Notes: generated from the letters alone by a model not told the origin. DNA of 64,000 nt from Aphanocapsa lilacina HA4352-LM1 (GCA_019359725.1 JAHHGR010000002.1:62001-126000); one strand, 5' to 3'. Positions 17,002 through 26,497 are shown, counted from the stretch's first letter. Made by a program: numbers and translations.

Positions 17002-17874
17002 CTAGTGCGCCCTGTAGGCCGAGGGGGTTGTCCCAGTCAACTGCCGAAACTGTTGACCGAGATGACTGTGGCTATTGAAACCGCAGAGAAAAGCGATTTC
17101 TATAATGGATCGATCGGTTTGTTTCAATAAATGCTTCGCCCGTTCTACTCTTTGCTGGAGTAGATATTGGTAGGGAGCCTTTCCGACGGATTGCTTGAAC
17201 AAACGGCTGAAATGAAATTGGCTGATACCCAGCAGCGCGGCTAAATCAGCAAGCTTGATGTCTTGATCAAGATGTTCGTTGATGTATTCTAATACTTGAA
17301 GAAGTTGACGCTCGGGTAACCCGCCTTCGTAAACCGAAAGGCGAAGCCTGGGCGCAGTATATTGTCTGAGCAAATGTACCGCCAATACATTGGATAGCGA
17401 TTCGATGTAGAGCCTTCTGCCCAAATTTTGCTGGTTTAGCTCGGCAAGAAGCAACGTACCGATCGACTCGATGTGTGGATCGCGCGTCCGAAATTCGCAG
17501 AGCAATTCGAGTCGCTCGAGATCGACACCAAGGGTTTCTCTGGCAACATTTTGGAGGAAATGAGACGCAATGCGAATCTGCAAATAGTGGTCTTCTGTAT
17601 CCCAACGTGCAAAAAACGGAACCTCCGCGGGCGTTATGGAAATATGTCCTTTCGCGTACAGACCTGTGTATGTTTTTCCTCCCCGAATTTGTACCAGGCG
17701 GACCGGACGAGGTGAAAGAGACAGACAGATCGTGTGTTCATCACTGTAATGACAGTTTCCCTCTCCCGGAGGCCGTTGGAATTGCTCGACCAGAATATGG
17801 TCCCAGCCCTGGTTTTGACTGGACAAAACGGGCAAACAGGTGGTTTCAGGCTGAGGGGTCGCCGTTGTCTTCAT
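17002..17874 (-). CDS. AraC-family transcriptional regulator
   Basis: The 290 residues consist of an unassigned N-terminal sensor region and a C-terminal AraC domain of about 100 residues with two helix-turn-helix units: IKLADLAALLGISQFHFSRLFK and IIEIAFLCGFNSHSHLGQQFR. ATG 17874 (MKTTATPQPE) is preferred to an upstream start at 17922. It is divergent from azoR across 220 bp, so azoR is its most likely target, perhaps in response to a quinone or other electrophile; the inducer is inference. Confidence 0.88.
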   Translation of the reverse strand: MKTTATPQPETTCLPVLSSQNQGWDHILVEQFQRPPGEGNCHYSDEHTICLSLSPRPVRLVQIRGGKTYTGLYAKGHISITPAEVPFFARWDTEDHYLQIRIASHFLQNVARETLGVDLERLELLCEFRTRDPHIESIGTLLLAELNQQNLGRRLYIESLSNVLAVHLLRQYTAPRLRLSVYEGGLPERQLLQVLEYINEHLDQDIKLADLAALLGISQFHFSRLFKQSVGKAPYQYLLQQRVERAKHLLKQTDRSIIEIAFLCGFNSHSHLGQQFRQLTGTTPSAYRAH

Positions 17875-18096
17875 GATCCAAGCAAGCCCACTGCGTCTAG
17901 CTCCGATTGTATTCATGCGCACCTTTGTCGCGTCAAGGTCGCAGCTGAATCTTTACCTGAACGCATTTGGGCCATTGTCGCCGAGCAACCCAACAACTCG
18001 CAGCAAGATTTTGTTCATCGCGCAGGGATCAGACAGCCGAGCTGCAGCGGGTTACCTAAGCTGAGCAGGAGATGATTTCGAAGAGGAGAAGAGGAT

Positions 18097-18729
18097 ATGA
18101 CACACTTGCTGCACGTTGATTCCAGTCCACGCGGTGAAAGGTCACACTCGCGCAGACTGACCAGAGAATATGTCGAAGCCTGGAAGCAGGCCCATCCAGG
18201 AGCCGTCGTCACCTATCGGGATGTCGGGCGCAATCCCGTTCCCCATGTGGACGAACCGTGGATCGCCGCAGCCTATGCACCGATGGAGCAACGTACTGCT
18301 CACCAGCAAGAAGCAATGCGCATCAGCGATCAGCTGACCGACGAATTTCTGGCTGCCGATCTCTATGTTTTCGGCATTCCTATGTACAATTTCAGTGTTC
18401 CCAGCACTTTCAAGGCATACATCGACCAGATTGTCCGTGTGGGACGAACTTTTGCCTTCGAGCCGGAGGATGACGCAAGTCCTTACAAACCCCTCATATT
18501 GGGTAAGAAAATGGTGATCATTACCGCCCGGGGCGGCTCCGGTTTTGGGCCTGGGGAGCCCAACGCACAGATGAACCATCAAGATCCATATTTGCGGGTG
18601 GTTTTTGGGTTTATCGGCATCACCGACATTACTTTCGTCCATGTCGAGAAGGACGAGTTTGGCGGCACCGGCCTGGCACAATCAATTGCGCACGCCCGCA
18701 CCCAGGTTGCTCGACTGGTGGGAGGGTAA
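18097..18729 (+). CDS. azoR: FMN-dependent NADH:quinone/azo oxidoreductase
   Basis: AzoR-family flavoprotein of 210 residues that reduces azo dyes and quinones by two electrons. It has the FMN phosphate loop DSSPRGERSHSRRLT at the start, the flavin-contacting PMYNFSVPSTFKAYID block, and ITARGGSGFGPGE. A strong ribosome site (AGGAGAAGAGG) precedes the ATG. Probably controlled by the divergent AraC regulator. Confidence 0.92.
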   Translation: MTHLLHVDSSPRGERSHSRRLTREYVEAWKQAHPGAVVTYRDVGRNPVPHVDEPWIAAAYAPMEQRTAHQQEAMRISDQLTDEFLAADLYVFGIPMYNFSVPSTFKAYIDQIVRVGRTFAFEPEDDASPYKPLILGKKMVIITARGGSGFGPGEPNAQMNHQDPYLRVVFGFIGITDITFVHVEKDEFGGTGLAQSIAHARTQVARLVGG

Positions 18730-18791
18730 TTCGATGCGGCGACATCGAATTGCTCGACAAGACGATCGAGCAGTAATCTGCAGAAGGGGTT

Positions 18792-19103
18792 ATGGCAATT
18801 TCAGACCACTGGCTTTTCGCATTGAAGCTTAGCTCAGCACTGCGCTGTGGGCTGATGTCCGGAGTCTTTTTCGCCTTCTCGGCCTTTGTGATGAAGGCCC
18901 TTGCCCGACTCCAGCCGCAAGGAATTGCCGCCATGCAATCGATCAACATCGCGGTGATCAACCCATGGTTTGGTGCAGAGTTCTTTAGGACGGCTGCGGC
19001 TTGCACCTTTCTGGCTATCTTTTTGCTGGTGAGCCAGCCTCAAGCCCAGTACCGCCTGCTTGCTCACCGGCAGCCTTGCGCACGCTGCTCAATTGCTTTC
19101 TAG
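18792..19103 (+). pseudogene. Truncated anthrone-oxygenase-like (DUF1772) membrane protein
   Basis: The first 80 or so residues match the N-terminal half of this membrane family as I recall it: GVFFAFSAFVMKALARL, then GIAAMQSINIAVINPWF and a hydrophobic helix AACTFLAIFLLV. After AQYRLL the frame gives unrelated residues and stops at 103, whereas the family is about 160. No alternative frame downstream restores the missing helices, so the gene is truncated rather than merely shifted. Confidence 0.55.
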
Positions 19104-19186
19104 AGCAGGAAATTCGGCAAGCCGAAGGGTGGACCGCGGCGAAGGAGCAGAGGGCGTCCTGTGCGAATAAACGAGTGAGTTGCACA

Positions 19187-19600
19187 TCACTTACCCAGCC
19201 AGGCGAGCGCCAAAATCCCGCAGAAGGCCGTCACGCCAATCATTGACAGCGAGACGGCCACGGCAAACCCCAAAGATGCGCGGGGCGCATAAGAATATAC
19301 TTTACTCTCTAAATGCCGGAGTTCCCGGTAATGCCCGACAGCCGCCGCCACCATCGCAAATGTCCCCAGGCCCACAAAAGCGAGGCCGATGAGTTTGGAC
19401 AGGCCCGTCGGGTCGAGCCGACCGCCGACCGCCGTATAGATGGCGTTGACAATCCGGTCGATCCCGACTCCAAAGCCGATCATCGACAGGCAGGTGCGGA
19501 TCCAGGCAAGCACAGTCCGTTCTGCCGCCGCTCGGTTGCGCTCCTTGGCAAGTTCGTTGGTGATATTTTGCGGTTGAGGTGTAGTAGGCGACTTATCCAT
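19187..19600 (-). CDS. DUF202/YidH-like membrane protein
   Basis: The 137 residues carry the family opening ELAKERNRAAAERTVLAWIRT followed by three membrane helices (about 35-55, 70-95, 112-135) and the motif GHYRELRHLES between helices two and three. Function is unknown; the family is common in bacterial cytoplasmic membranes. ATG 19600 has AAAGG six bases upstream; the frame extends further without a better start. Confidence 0.85.
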   Translation of the reverse strand: MDKSPTTPQPQNITNELAKERNRAAAERTVLAWIRTCLSMIGFGVGIDRIVNAIYTAVGGRLDPTGLSKLIGLAFVGLGTFAMVAAAVGHYRELRHLESKVYSYAPRASLGFAVAVSLSMIGVTAFCGILALAWLGK

Positions 19601-19811
19601 CCACAGCCTTTGAGGGTAGCATCGGTCCTGTTGGGCGGAATATCGGGTTTTGGTGTCCACATCGTAGCGTTCTGGGCAGGATCGAGAAGCGATATCATCG
19701 CCGCGCCCATTTCTGAATTATCACCTCGCGCTCGCCCATACAGTTGTATCGCCCCTGACTCCCCGCCCGCGGAACCAGGCAGCGCTTCACAAAGGCTAGG
19801 GAGGCTGGATC

Positions 19812-20360
19812 ATGCGGCTCTGCCCATCTGCTCACTATTCACTGCGCTCCGCAGTCACGGCTTTGGGCCTGGCTGCAACCTGGATGCTCGCGGCGACGGC
19901 AGCCAGGGCACAGTTCACCTTTGCGCCCCCTCAAAACTACGCCGTCGCCGCGAGCCCCAAGGCGGTCCAGGCTGCCGACCTGGACCTGGACGGCGATACC
20001 GATCTGGTCACCTCCAACGGCAGCAGTTTTTCGCTGCTGATCAACGCGGGCAACGGCACTTTCGCCCCGGCGCGCACCGCTGCGGTGCGCGCCAGCATCA
20101 AAACCTTTGTCTTGGGAGATTTAGACGGGGACAGTGACCCGGATGCCATCAGCGGCAACCTCAACCTGGACTTCGGCGTATCGGTGTTTCTCAACGACAA
20201 CGACGGCGAAGCGACCTTCGGCCGGGTGCGCAACTTCACGACCGCCAACAACTTAGGACTCAAGGGACAACTAGATACTGCCCCTGATAGCGCAAAGGCG
20301 GGCCGCCGTCCTTGCGCGGCACCTCCACCAGTATCTGGTGCGGACCCAGAGGCGCATTAA
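19812..20360 (+). pseudogene. Secreted FG-GAP repeat protein, truncated
   Basis: A signal peptide (cut near TAARAQ, about residue 34) is followed by three FG-GAP/VCBS-type repeats with calcium-binding cores DLDLDGDTDL, DLDGDSDPDA and NDNDGEATF. Members usually carry many repeats, forming a beta-propeller. Here homology stops at about 20260 and the last 30 codons run antisense through the coding region of the convergent gene. The 3' part has therefore been lost. Confidence 0.6.
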
Positions 20361-20685
20361 AACCGTAGAGGCGAAATGCGGCCCGCTCGTCTTCGATTTT
20401 CTGGTCCATGAAAACGAACTGGTCGCCCTGGGTGGGAACCGCCGCCGCCCCTTCCAGGAGCGCCTGGGCCTTAGCTGAGACATCGGTGCCGTCGATCAGC
20501 ACCTTCGGTTTGCGCCAGTCGAGCACCTTCGCCTCGCCCTCGGCCAGCGACAGGACGATCTTCAGCTCAATCGGGTTGCGCAGGGTGCGGTTGAGGGGCG
20601 GCTCGGCGGTGAGGATGGGGGCGGCGGCGGCTGAGCCTGCCGCCAGCACCAGTACAATCGAGAGCAAACAACAAAGCGTGCGCAT
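20260..20685 (-). CDS. Small secreted protein of unknown function
   Basis: The 141 residues begin with a clear signal peptide (MRTLCCLLSIVLVLAAGSAAA). The mature part looks all-beta, with NPIELKIVLSLAEGEAKV and HQILVEVPRKDG suggesting an Ig-like or surface-layer-like sandwich. It ends in QGQYLVVP. No family recognised. It is divergent from cinA and convergent with the truncated FG-GAP gene. Confidence 0.65.
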   Translation of the reverse strand: MRTLCCLLSIVLVLAAGSAAAAPILTAEPPLNRTLRNPIELKIVLSLAEGEAKVLDWRKPKVLIDGTDVSAKAQALLEGAAAVPTQGDQFVFMDQKIEDERAAFRLYGFNAPLGPHQILVEVPRKDGGPPLRYQGQYLVVP

Positions 20686-20753
20686 CGTGGTCTAGAACAA
20701 AGTCGAGAATTGTGGCTTTCCCCCGGTGCCCCTATTCTAGTGGACCGCCCCCA

Positions 20754-22034
20754 ATGGCCCCCAGCGCAGAGATCCTCTGTATCGGCACCGAACTGCTCCT
20801 TGGCCAGATCGTCAACACCAACGCCCAGTTTCTGGCGGGCGAACTGGCCAAACTGGGCATCCCCCATCACTTTCAGACCGTGGTGGGCGACAACCCCGGG
20901 CGCATCCGCCGCGCCCTCGCCATCGCCGTCGAGCGAGCCGGGATCATCCTCACCACCGGCGGCCTCGGGCCGACCGACGACGATCTCACCCACCAGACGC
21001 TAGCAGAGCACTTCGAGGTGCCCCTGGTGCGCCACCCGGCGGTGCTGGCCCTCATCGAGGAGCGCTTTCGCGAACGCAACCGGTCGATGAGCCCCACCAA
21101 CGCTAAACAGGCGGACCTGCCCGAAGGAGCCCAGATCCTGCCCAACCCCATGGGTACAGCTCCCGGGATCATCTGGGAACCGAAGGCCGAAGTGGCAATT
21201 CTCACTTTTCCGGGGGTGTCCGCCGAAATGCGTGCCATGTGGGCCGAGACAGCCGTACCGTTTTTGTGCTCGCGCGGCTGGGGCCAGGAAATCTTCTACA
21301 GCCGCACACTACGCCATTGGGGTATTTCAGAGTCCACCCTCGCTGAGCAGGTGGGAGCCTTTTTCCAGGGCGTCAACCCCACCGTCGCCCCCTACGCGGG
21401 CAATGGCGAGGTGAAACTGCGCATCACCGCCCGGGCCGCGGACATCGCCGCGGCCGAGTCGCTCATCGCCCCGGTCGAAGCGAGCCTGCGCGCCATCGCC
21501 GGTCTTGACTGCTACGGGGCTGACGAAGAAACCCTCGCCTCGGTGAGTGCAGCGCTTTTGGTCCGCACCGGCACCACCCTGGCGGTAGCCGAATCGTGCA
21601 CCGGCGGCATGCTGGCCGAAGCCCTCACCGCCCTGCCGGGAGCCTCGCGCTACTTGCGCGGAGCGGTGGTCGCCTACGCGAATGACCTCAAAGCGTCGCT
21701 GCTCGGTGTGGACGAGCAACGGATGATCGACCACGGCGCGGTGAGCGAGCCGGTGGCCCGGGCCATGGCTGAGGGGGTACGCAAGCGGCTTGCCACTGAC
21801 TGGGGGTTGGCGCTGACCGGCGTGTCCGGTCCGGGAGGCGGGACCGCCCAAAAACCCGTGGGGCTGGTGCACATCGCCCTTGCCGGACCGGCAGAGACTC
21901 GTGCGGTCGAAATCCGCCTCGGGGCACAGCGCGGGCGCGACTGGATACGTCGGGTGAGCACCCAGAGCGCCCTCGATCTTCTCCGCCGAGAGATCATCAA
22001 CCGGGAAGCCTTTGGTATTATGAAAGAGCGATAA
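20754..22034 (+). CDS. cinA: CinA, nicotinamide-nucleotide amidase-type protein
   Basis: Two-domain CinA of 426 residues. The N-terminal molybdopterin-binding-like domain starts AEILCIGTELLLGQIVNTN and has TTGGLGPTDDD. The C-terminal amidase domain has VAESCTGGMLAEALTALPG and ALTGVSGPGGGTAQKPVG. The family deamidates nicotinamide mononucleotide or hydrolyses ADP-ribose, salvaging pyridine nucleotides. ATG 20754 fits the family start; the 14 codons before it do not. Confidence 0.93.
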   Translation: MAPSAEILCIGTELLLGQIVNTNAQFLAGELAKLGIPHHFQTVVGDNPGRIRRALAIAVERAGIILTTGGLGPTDDDLTHQTLAEHFEVPLVRHPAVLALIEERFRERNRSMSPTNAKQADLPEGAQILPNPMGTAPGIIWEPKAEVAILTFPGVSAEMRAMWAETAVPFLCSRGWGQEIFYSRTLRHWGISESTLAEQVGAFFQGVNPTVAPYAGNGEVKLRITARAADIAAAESLIAPVEASLRAIAGLDCYGADEETLASVSAALLVRTGTTLAVAESCTGGMLAEALTALPGASRYLRGAVVAYANDLKASLLGVDEQRMIDHGAVSEPVARAMAEGVRKRLATDWGLALTGVSGPGGGTAQKPVGLVHIALAGPAETRAVEIRLGAQRGRDWIRRVSTQSALDLLRREIINREAFGIMKER

Positions 22035-22062
22035 GGCAGCGTTCACCTTGAGAGATCACGGC

Positions 22063-22185
22063 ATGGATAGTGTTGCAGATAAGATTCAACGTGCGCTTGA
22101 GCGTTTGGCGGAATTATTAGGGCTCCCGCAACGCGCTCCCCAGCTGCAGCGTGTTCCCGTCAGGGTTCGTGCCGATCGCCGCTAG
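22063..22185 (+). CDS. Forty-codon basic ORF overlapping the aroQ start
   Basis: ATG 22063 to TAG 22185 encodes 40 residues: an amphipathic helix ([20 protein letters not shown]) and a basic tail containing [11 protein letters not shown]. It begins 28 bases after cinA stops and overlaps the first codons of aroQ in another frame. The helix-plus-basic-tail pattern and position suggest a real small protein, possibly coupling translation into aroQ, but I cannot name a family. Confidence 0.45.
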   Translation: MDSVADKIQRALERLAELLGLPQRAPQLQRVPVRVRADRR

Positions 22186-22648
22186 TCTTCGGGTTTTGCT
22201 GCTGAACGGTCCCAACCTCGACCTGCTGGGTAGGCGCGAGGTCGATGTCTACGGGTCCGTTGCTCTAGCCGATATCGAACGCACCCTTCAACTCGACGCC
22301 CAAGACCTGGGTGTCGAGTTAACTTGTTTGCAGTCCAACCACGAAGGGGTGCTCATCGACGCCGTCCACGACGCTTTCGGGCGCTGCGACGGGCTGGTGA
22401 TAAACCCGGGGGGATTGACCCACACCAGTGTCGCCCTGCGCGATGCGATTGCCGGAGCCGGTCTACCCACAGTGGAAGTGCACATGAGCAACATCTATCG
22501 GCGCGAAAGCTTTCGCCACCATTCGTTTATTGCCCCGGTGGCGGTCGGACAAATCAGCGGCTTTGGCGTCGACAGCTACCGGCTCGGCCTGCGGGCTATC
22601 GCTCTGTTCTTGCGCCAGGCTGAGCAGGACGGGCGCCCCCGTCGATAG
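22151..22648 (+). CDS. aroQ: Type II 3-dehydroquinate dehydratase
   Basis: Shikimate-pathway dehydratase of the small dodecameric type. Family blocks are [15 protein letters not shown], the active-site Tyr in [23 protein letters not shown], and [19 protein letters not shown] with the catalytic His. The start is uncertain: GTG 22151, GTG 22169 or a later TTG are all in frame, and the first 11 residues lie outside the fold. The 40-codon ORF overlaps this region. Confidence 0.93.
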   Translation: MFPSGFVPIAASLRVLLLNGPNLDLLGRREVDVYGSVALADIERTLQLDAQDLGVELTCLQSNHEGVLIDAVHDAFGRCDGLVINPGGLTHTSVALRDAIAGAGLPTVEVHMSNIYRRESFRHHSFIAPVAVGQISGFGVDSYRLGLRAIALFLRQAEQDGRPRR

Positions 22649-22682
22649 ACTGGAGAGACAACCCTTTTGGCGAAATCGACCC

Positions 22683-23786
22683 ATGCGCGCATTGACACTG
22701 GCCGCACTGTTGCTCGTTTTTTCCCCCTGGTACCCAGCCCAGGCGTCGCCGAATCTCGATCGCATCGACCTGCCACCCGGATTTTCAATCGGTACTTTTG
22801 CCCAGGGGCTGGATAGGCCCCGCGCCGTCGCCTTTGCTCCCAACGGCGATTTGTTTGTTACCGAAATCGGGGCGGGGCGCGTGAGTGTGCTGCCCGATCG
22901 CGACGGCAACGGCAAAGCTGACCGCCGAGTGACCTTCGCAGGCAAATTGAATGATCCCCACGGCCTCGCTTTCTACAGGGGCTATCTCTATGTCGGTGAG
23001 ACCGGTAAAGTCGCCCGCTACCCCTACAAAAGCGGGCAGCTCGAAGGCCGCAACCGGCAGGTGGTGGTGAACAATCTGCCTTCCGGCGGAGGCCACTTTA
23101 CCCGCACGGTCGCCTTCGGTCCGGACAATAAAATGTACGTGTCGATCGGCTCGACCTGCAACGTCTGTGTCGAGCGCGACAAGCGGCGCGCCACGGTCAT
23201 GCAGTTCAATCCCGACGGCACGGGCGGTCGCATCTACGCAAGCGGCCTGCGCAACGCGGTCGGTTTGCGCTTCGACTCGGCAGGAAGGCTGTGGGCCACC
23301 AGCAACGGCCGCGACTGGCTGGGGGACGATACGCCACCGGACGAGCTGCACATTCTCGAAGACGGCATGAGCGCCGGCTGGCCATTTTGCCACGCGGGCA
23401 AGTACAAAGATCCCGAGCCCAAATATGCAGCACTGGGTTCCTGCGAGCAGGTAAAGCGGCCGGTCTGGGGGTTTCAGGCCCACTCGGCGCCCCTGGGGGT
23501 CAGTGAATATACCGGCAATCAGTTTCCGCCCGAATACCGGGGCGATCTGTTCGTAGCCTTCCACGGCAGCTGGAACCGCTCGCGGCCGACCGGCTATAAA
23601 GTGGTGCGCGCCGAGGTCGAGGACGGCAAGGTCACCCGGTTGAGCGATTTTGCCACCGGCTGGCTGCGCCCCGATCGCGAGGTGGTCGGTCGCCCCGTCG
23701 ATGTGCTCGCCGGGCCGGACGGCAGCTTGTTTGTTACCGACGACGGCGAAGGGGTGGTCTACCGCATACGCTACACGGGGCAGTAG
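22683..23786 (+). CDS. Secreted PQQ-type glucose/sorbosone dehydrogenase-like protein
   Basis: The 367 residues start with a signal peptide (MRALTLAALLLVFSPWYPAQA). The mature protein is a six-bladed propeller of the sugar/sorbosone dehydrogenase family: LDRPRAVAFAPNGDLFVTE, GGGHFTRTVAFGPDNKMYVSIG, the catalytic-type His in NDPHGLAF, and GDLFVAFHGSWNR near the end. A Cys pair (CNVCVERD) may form a disulfide. It is periplasmic and would oxidise an aldose if it is loaded with PQQ; no PQQ synthesis genes are in the window. Confidence 0.82.
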   Translation: MRALTLAALLLVFSPWYPAQASPNLDRIDLPPGFSIGTFAQGLDRPRAVAFAPNGDLFVTEIGAGRVSVLPDRDGNGKADRRVTFAGKLNDPHGLAFYRGYLYVGETGKVARYPYKSGQLEGRNRQVVVNNLPSGGGHFTRTVAFGPDNKMYVSIGSTCNVCVERDKRRATVMQFNPDGTGGRIYASGLRNAVGLRFDSAGRLWATSNGRDWLGDDTPPDELHILEDGMSAGWPFCHAGKYKDPEPKYAALGSCEQVKRPVWGFQAHSAPLGVSEYTGNQFPPEYRGDLFVAFHGSWNRSRPTGYKVVRAEVEDGKVTRLSDFATGWLRPDREVVGRPVDVLAGPDGSLFVTDDGEGVVYRIRYTGQ

Positions 23787-23856
23787 GTGAGCCGCGCTCG
23801 GGGCAAGCGTGGTTGGTTAAATCCCTGTCGTCAATACGGGAACCGTTGGCGCTGCC

Positions 23857-25452
23857 CTAGCCGAGGTCGGGCATCAGGTTGAGCACACCCAGGCCCAATT
23901 CGTCGGGCGAGAGCATCTGCACCTCGAACAGGGCGAGCAAATCCTTCATATCCGGGTTGCCCCGGGCGGCCCCGGTCACCCCCTGGGCGATCACCAGGCC
24001 GCAGCGTCCGCCGGTTTTACGGCAGCGCTCGTTCCACTGGCGGCGGGCGCGCACGTGCTGGGGATCGTCCTGCTCGAATTCGCCAAACAGGTGCAGCTGC
24101 CCATCACCGGTGCGCAGCACGGCCAGTTCGTAGCGGGTGCGGGTGAGCAGGTCCATCCCCGGATTGAACCCGAAGCCGGTCGGCCCCCCTCCCCGGTGCA
24201 GCGCTTCGATGAGCAGGCGGGCCTTTGGACGGCTGGTCTGCACCAGGATCGTCGGCAGCCCGTCGGCGCGGGTACGGCGGGCCGCAGGTGGATTGGCCGG
24301 GGCGTTGACAAGAAACTCGACCACCTTCCAGGGAAGCATCCCCAGACTATAGATAGCCCCCTCCGGCAGCAGGTCGTCGCTGAGGACCGGTCCATCGGCT
24401 TTGACCTCTTCGACCTCGGCGGAGCCCGCCATCTGGTGGAGTTCCTCCGCCAGCTGCGGCTGGGTGGAGACTTTGACGGTTACCTCGCCCCCCGGCACCG
24501 TGGGGATGCGGTAGCGACCGGATAGCGCCGGAAAATCGCGGCGGGCCAGATCGCGGCGGCGCAACCGAAAGAAGCGTTGTAGCGCTTCGAGGGTAAGCAA
24601 TACCGTCTGGGCTTCTTCCTCGCCGAGAAAGGCGCGCGCTCCCTCCAGAGGGTGCAGTTGTCCAAAGCTGGGAGTAATTTCTGCCGACGGCAGCGACGTC
24701 AATTCGACTGGTTCGTCCTCCTCGTCTCCTTCTGCCGCCTGCTCGTAGGTCATAAACAAACAATCCTGCTGCAGGTAGGCCTCCTGCCGCGCCTGGGCGC
24801 TCAGCCGACCGCCCAGGCGCGAGCGAAAGCGTCGCAACGATTCGAGCGATCGGTACATCAGCACGCCGTACTCCTGACCGAGTAGCCCCAGCAGCGATAC
24901 GTGCAGCGCCGGGGTCTCCCAGCCTTCGAGATCGACGCGCAAAATCTGGTGATCGGCCAGCAATTCCCAGGGGGCTTCCTGCCACAGAGCGCGGGCAGCG
25001 CGCAACAGGGGTTTCTCGAAATCGCCCGGCAGTTGCGGTTGGCGAGCGGTGACATATTTTTGCAGGCTCTCGTAGACATCGTCGAGCAGAGGCAGCTGTG
25101 GCGCATAGTCGACGACAATTTCGAGATCCTGCAGTGCGCCGCGCAGGAACAACTGTGCCTGCCGGTCGCGCACCACCACCTTCTGGGGCCGTCCGGGGGG
25201 AAACTGCGAATGGGGCTGCTCCATCGCTTGCAGCAAACAGCGCACGAGCGCTTCACTGCCGACTTCGGCGCTCACCAGTTCGGTCGCCCGCACCGTTCCT
25301 TCGGAAGCGTCGGCCCAGACGATCAGTTCCGGGGGCCGATCCAGTTCGGCAATCGAGACCGAGGCAAGCACCCGCCGGTCCCCTTCCCAGGCGGTGGCGA
25401 TTTGCGGCAGCTTCTGGAGTCTGCGAAGGGTTGAGGGATTAAGGACACTCAT
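23857..25452 (-). CDS. Large conserved cyanobacterial protein of unknown function
   Basis: A 531-residue soluble protein without signal or membrane segments. The N-terminal half has QKVVVRDRQAQLFLRGAL and WQEAPWELLADHQILRVDL, a pattern resembling the DUF6930 type of cyanobacterial proteins; the assignment is from memory. The middle holds an acidic stretch (EGDEEDEPVELT). The C-terminal half contains GLVIAQGVTGAARGNPDM. No catalytic motif was recognised. It stands alone between convergent and same-strand genes. Confidence 0.6.
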   Translation of the reverse strand: MSVLNPSTLRRLQKLPQIATAWEGDRRVLASVSIAELDRPPELIVWADASEGTVRATELVSAEVGSEALVRCLLQAMEQPHSQFPPGRPQKVVVRDRQAQLFLRGALQDLEIVVDYAPQLPLLDDVYESLQKYVTARQPQLPGDFEKPLLRAARALWQEAPWELLADHQILRVDLEGWETPALHVSLLGLLGQEYGVLMYRSLESLRRFRSRLGGRLSAQARQEAYLQQDCLFMTYEQAAEGDEEDEPVELTSLPSAEITPSFGQLHPLEGARAFLGEEEAQTVLLTLEALQRFFRLRRRDLARRDFPALSGRYRIPTVPGGEVTVKVSTQPQLAEELHQMAGSAEVEEVKADGPVLSDDLLPEGAIYSLGMLPWKVVEFLVNAPANPPAARRTRADGLPTILVQTSRPKARLLIEALHRGGGPTGFGFNPGMDLLTRTRYELAVLRTGDGQLHLFGEFEQDDPQHVRARRQWNERCRKTGGRCGLVIAQGVTGAARGNPDMKDLLALFEVQMLSPDELGLGVLNLMPDLG

Positions 25453-25584
25453 TCGGTTACAAGCTTAAGCAGCCGGGTGCTCGATTGTGGGGCCACCCTA
25501 CTATCTTCGGGCATTCCAGCGCAGAATAAACCCCCACCGCCCATGGGAACCTGCCGGAGGTTCGAGCCGCTTGGGCTGCACCGG

Positions 25585-25965
25585 CTACGGCGATGGGCGA
25601 TGGAGATCGGCTGTGATGTGCGGCGCGCTTGGGGTGGGTAGGAAAGCTTCGAGGTTGAGTTCGAGTTTCTCACCCAGCCAGAGGGCATGGTGTCGGTGAT
25701 CGGCAAGGTCGTCGCCCGTCTCCGGGTGCACGAGAATCGTCAGCCCCTCGCGATGGAGCATCAGCCAGGGAACCACCCCGGCAAACTGATCCAGCCCGAA
25801 AACCACCTGGTACATTGCTTTGGGGTGGGGACCGATTGGCTGATCGTGCCAGCGGCCAAGTTGCACTATGAAGCGCTCCGCCAAAGCTTCGCGCACCCGC
25901 GCTGCCGCTTCCCGGCTGCTCGGGTCGTAGTAGACGTGGGCGTGAAAACTGGATATCTGCGACAT
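25585..25965 (-). CDS. DOPA 4,5-dioxygenase-like protein
   Basis: A 126-residue protein of the DOPA-dioxygenase family. It starts SSFHAHVYYDP with the conserved His pair and continues HPKAMYQVVFG, VPWLMLHREGLTILVHPETGDD and HHALWLG, which carry the other conserved histidines. Fungal members cleave DOPA; bacterial members are small and mostly uncharacterised, so the substrate here is unknown. Confidence 0.85.
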   Translation of the reverse strand: MSQISSFHAHVYYDPSSREAAARVREALAERFIVQLGRWHDQPIGPHPKAMYQVVFGLDQFAGVVPWLMLHREGLTILVHPETGDDLADHRHHALWLGEKLELNLEAFLPTPSAPHITADLHRPSP

Positions 25966-26497
25966 GCTTTCAGGCTACTGAAAGGTGACCGGGCTTTGCA
26001 AGCCATCGGGCAGAATAAGGCCCCGTTTGCAGTTAAAATTCTACCGGCCCGCTTCTGTATCTGGAAACTGTGGGAGTGCGAATCTCCCCGTCCGCATCTA
26101 GAAACCTCTTCGGCGATTGGCGGCTGCGGAAGCAGGGGGACACCCTATCGCTTGCCAGACCTGCCTGAGGGGTAAGCCGGGGTGATCGACAGCGGCGACG
26201 ATGGCGGTGATCGCGCTTATGCACAAGCCTGCCTTCGGCGTTTCCATCGAATCATCCGGTCGTTCACGGCCGACGATTCTCCGTACAGCCGAGCCTCTTT
26301 CAAGCCAATCGCACCCTGGATGCGCAAGGCTCTTCCCAGTGGGTGACCGGGAGGTCTGGCGAGGGCTTTGCATCAACGGATACACTGTGCATAGTCCAGC
26401 GCAGGTCTTTGCTCGGCGAGTGCCGCATTGCGGTTTCTATTTCCTCCTGACAAGTCTGTCCGTTTGCCGTCGCCTACCTACAGACAGAGCCCGAGCC
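25966..26497. other. Gene-free stretch with a tRNA-like 3' half
   Basis: No convincing gene was found. At 26072-26096 on the plus strand there is a T-arm-like unit: GGGAG, a seven-base loop TGCGAAT, CTCCC, then CGTCCGC and A as an acceptor-like end. No matching GCGGACG-like 5' acceptor arm, D arm or anticodon stem was found within about 100 bases upstream, so it is a relic or chance. The rest has no recognised repeat or hairpin. Confidence 0.4.

Noticed and set aside
26098-26385. Minus-strand 95-codon frame in the gap before the kinase stub
   Set aside because: No recognisable motif, no ribosome site, and composition typical of non-coding DNA here.
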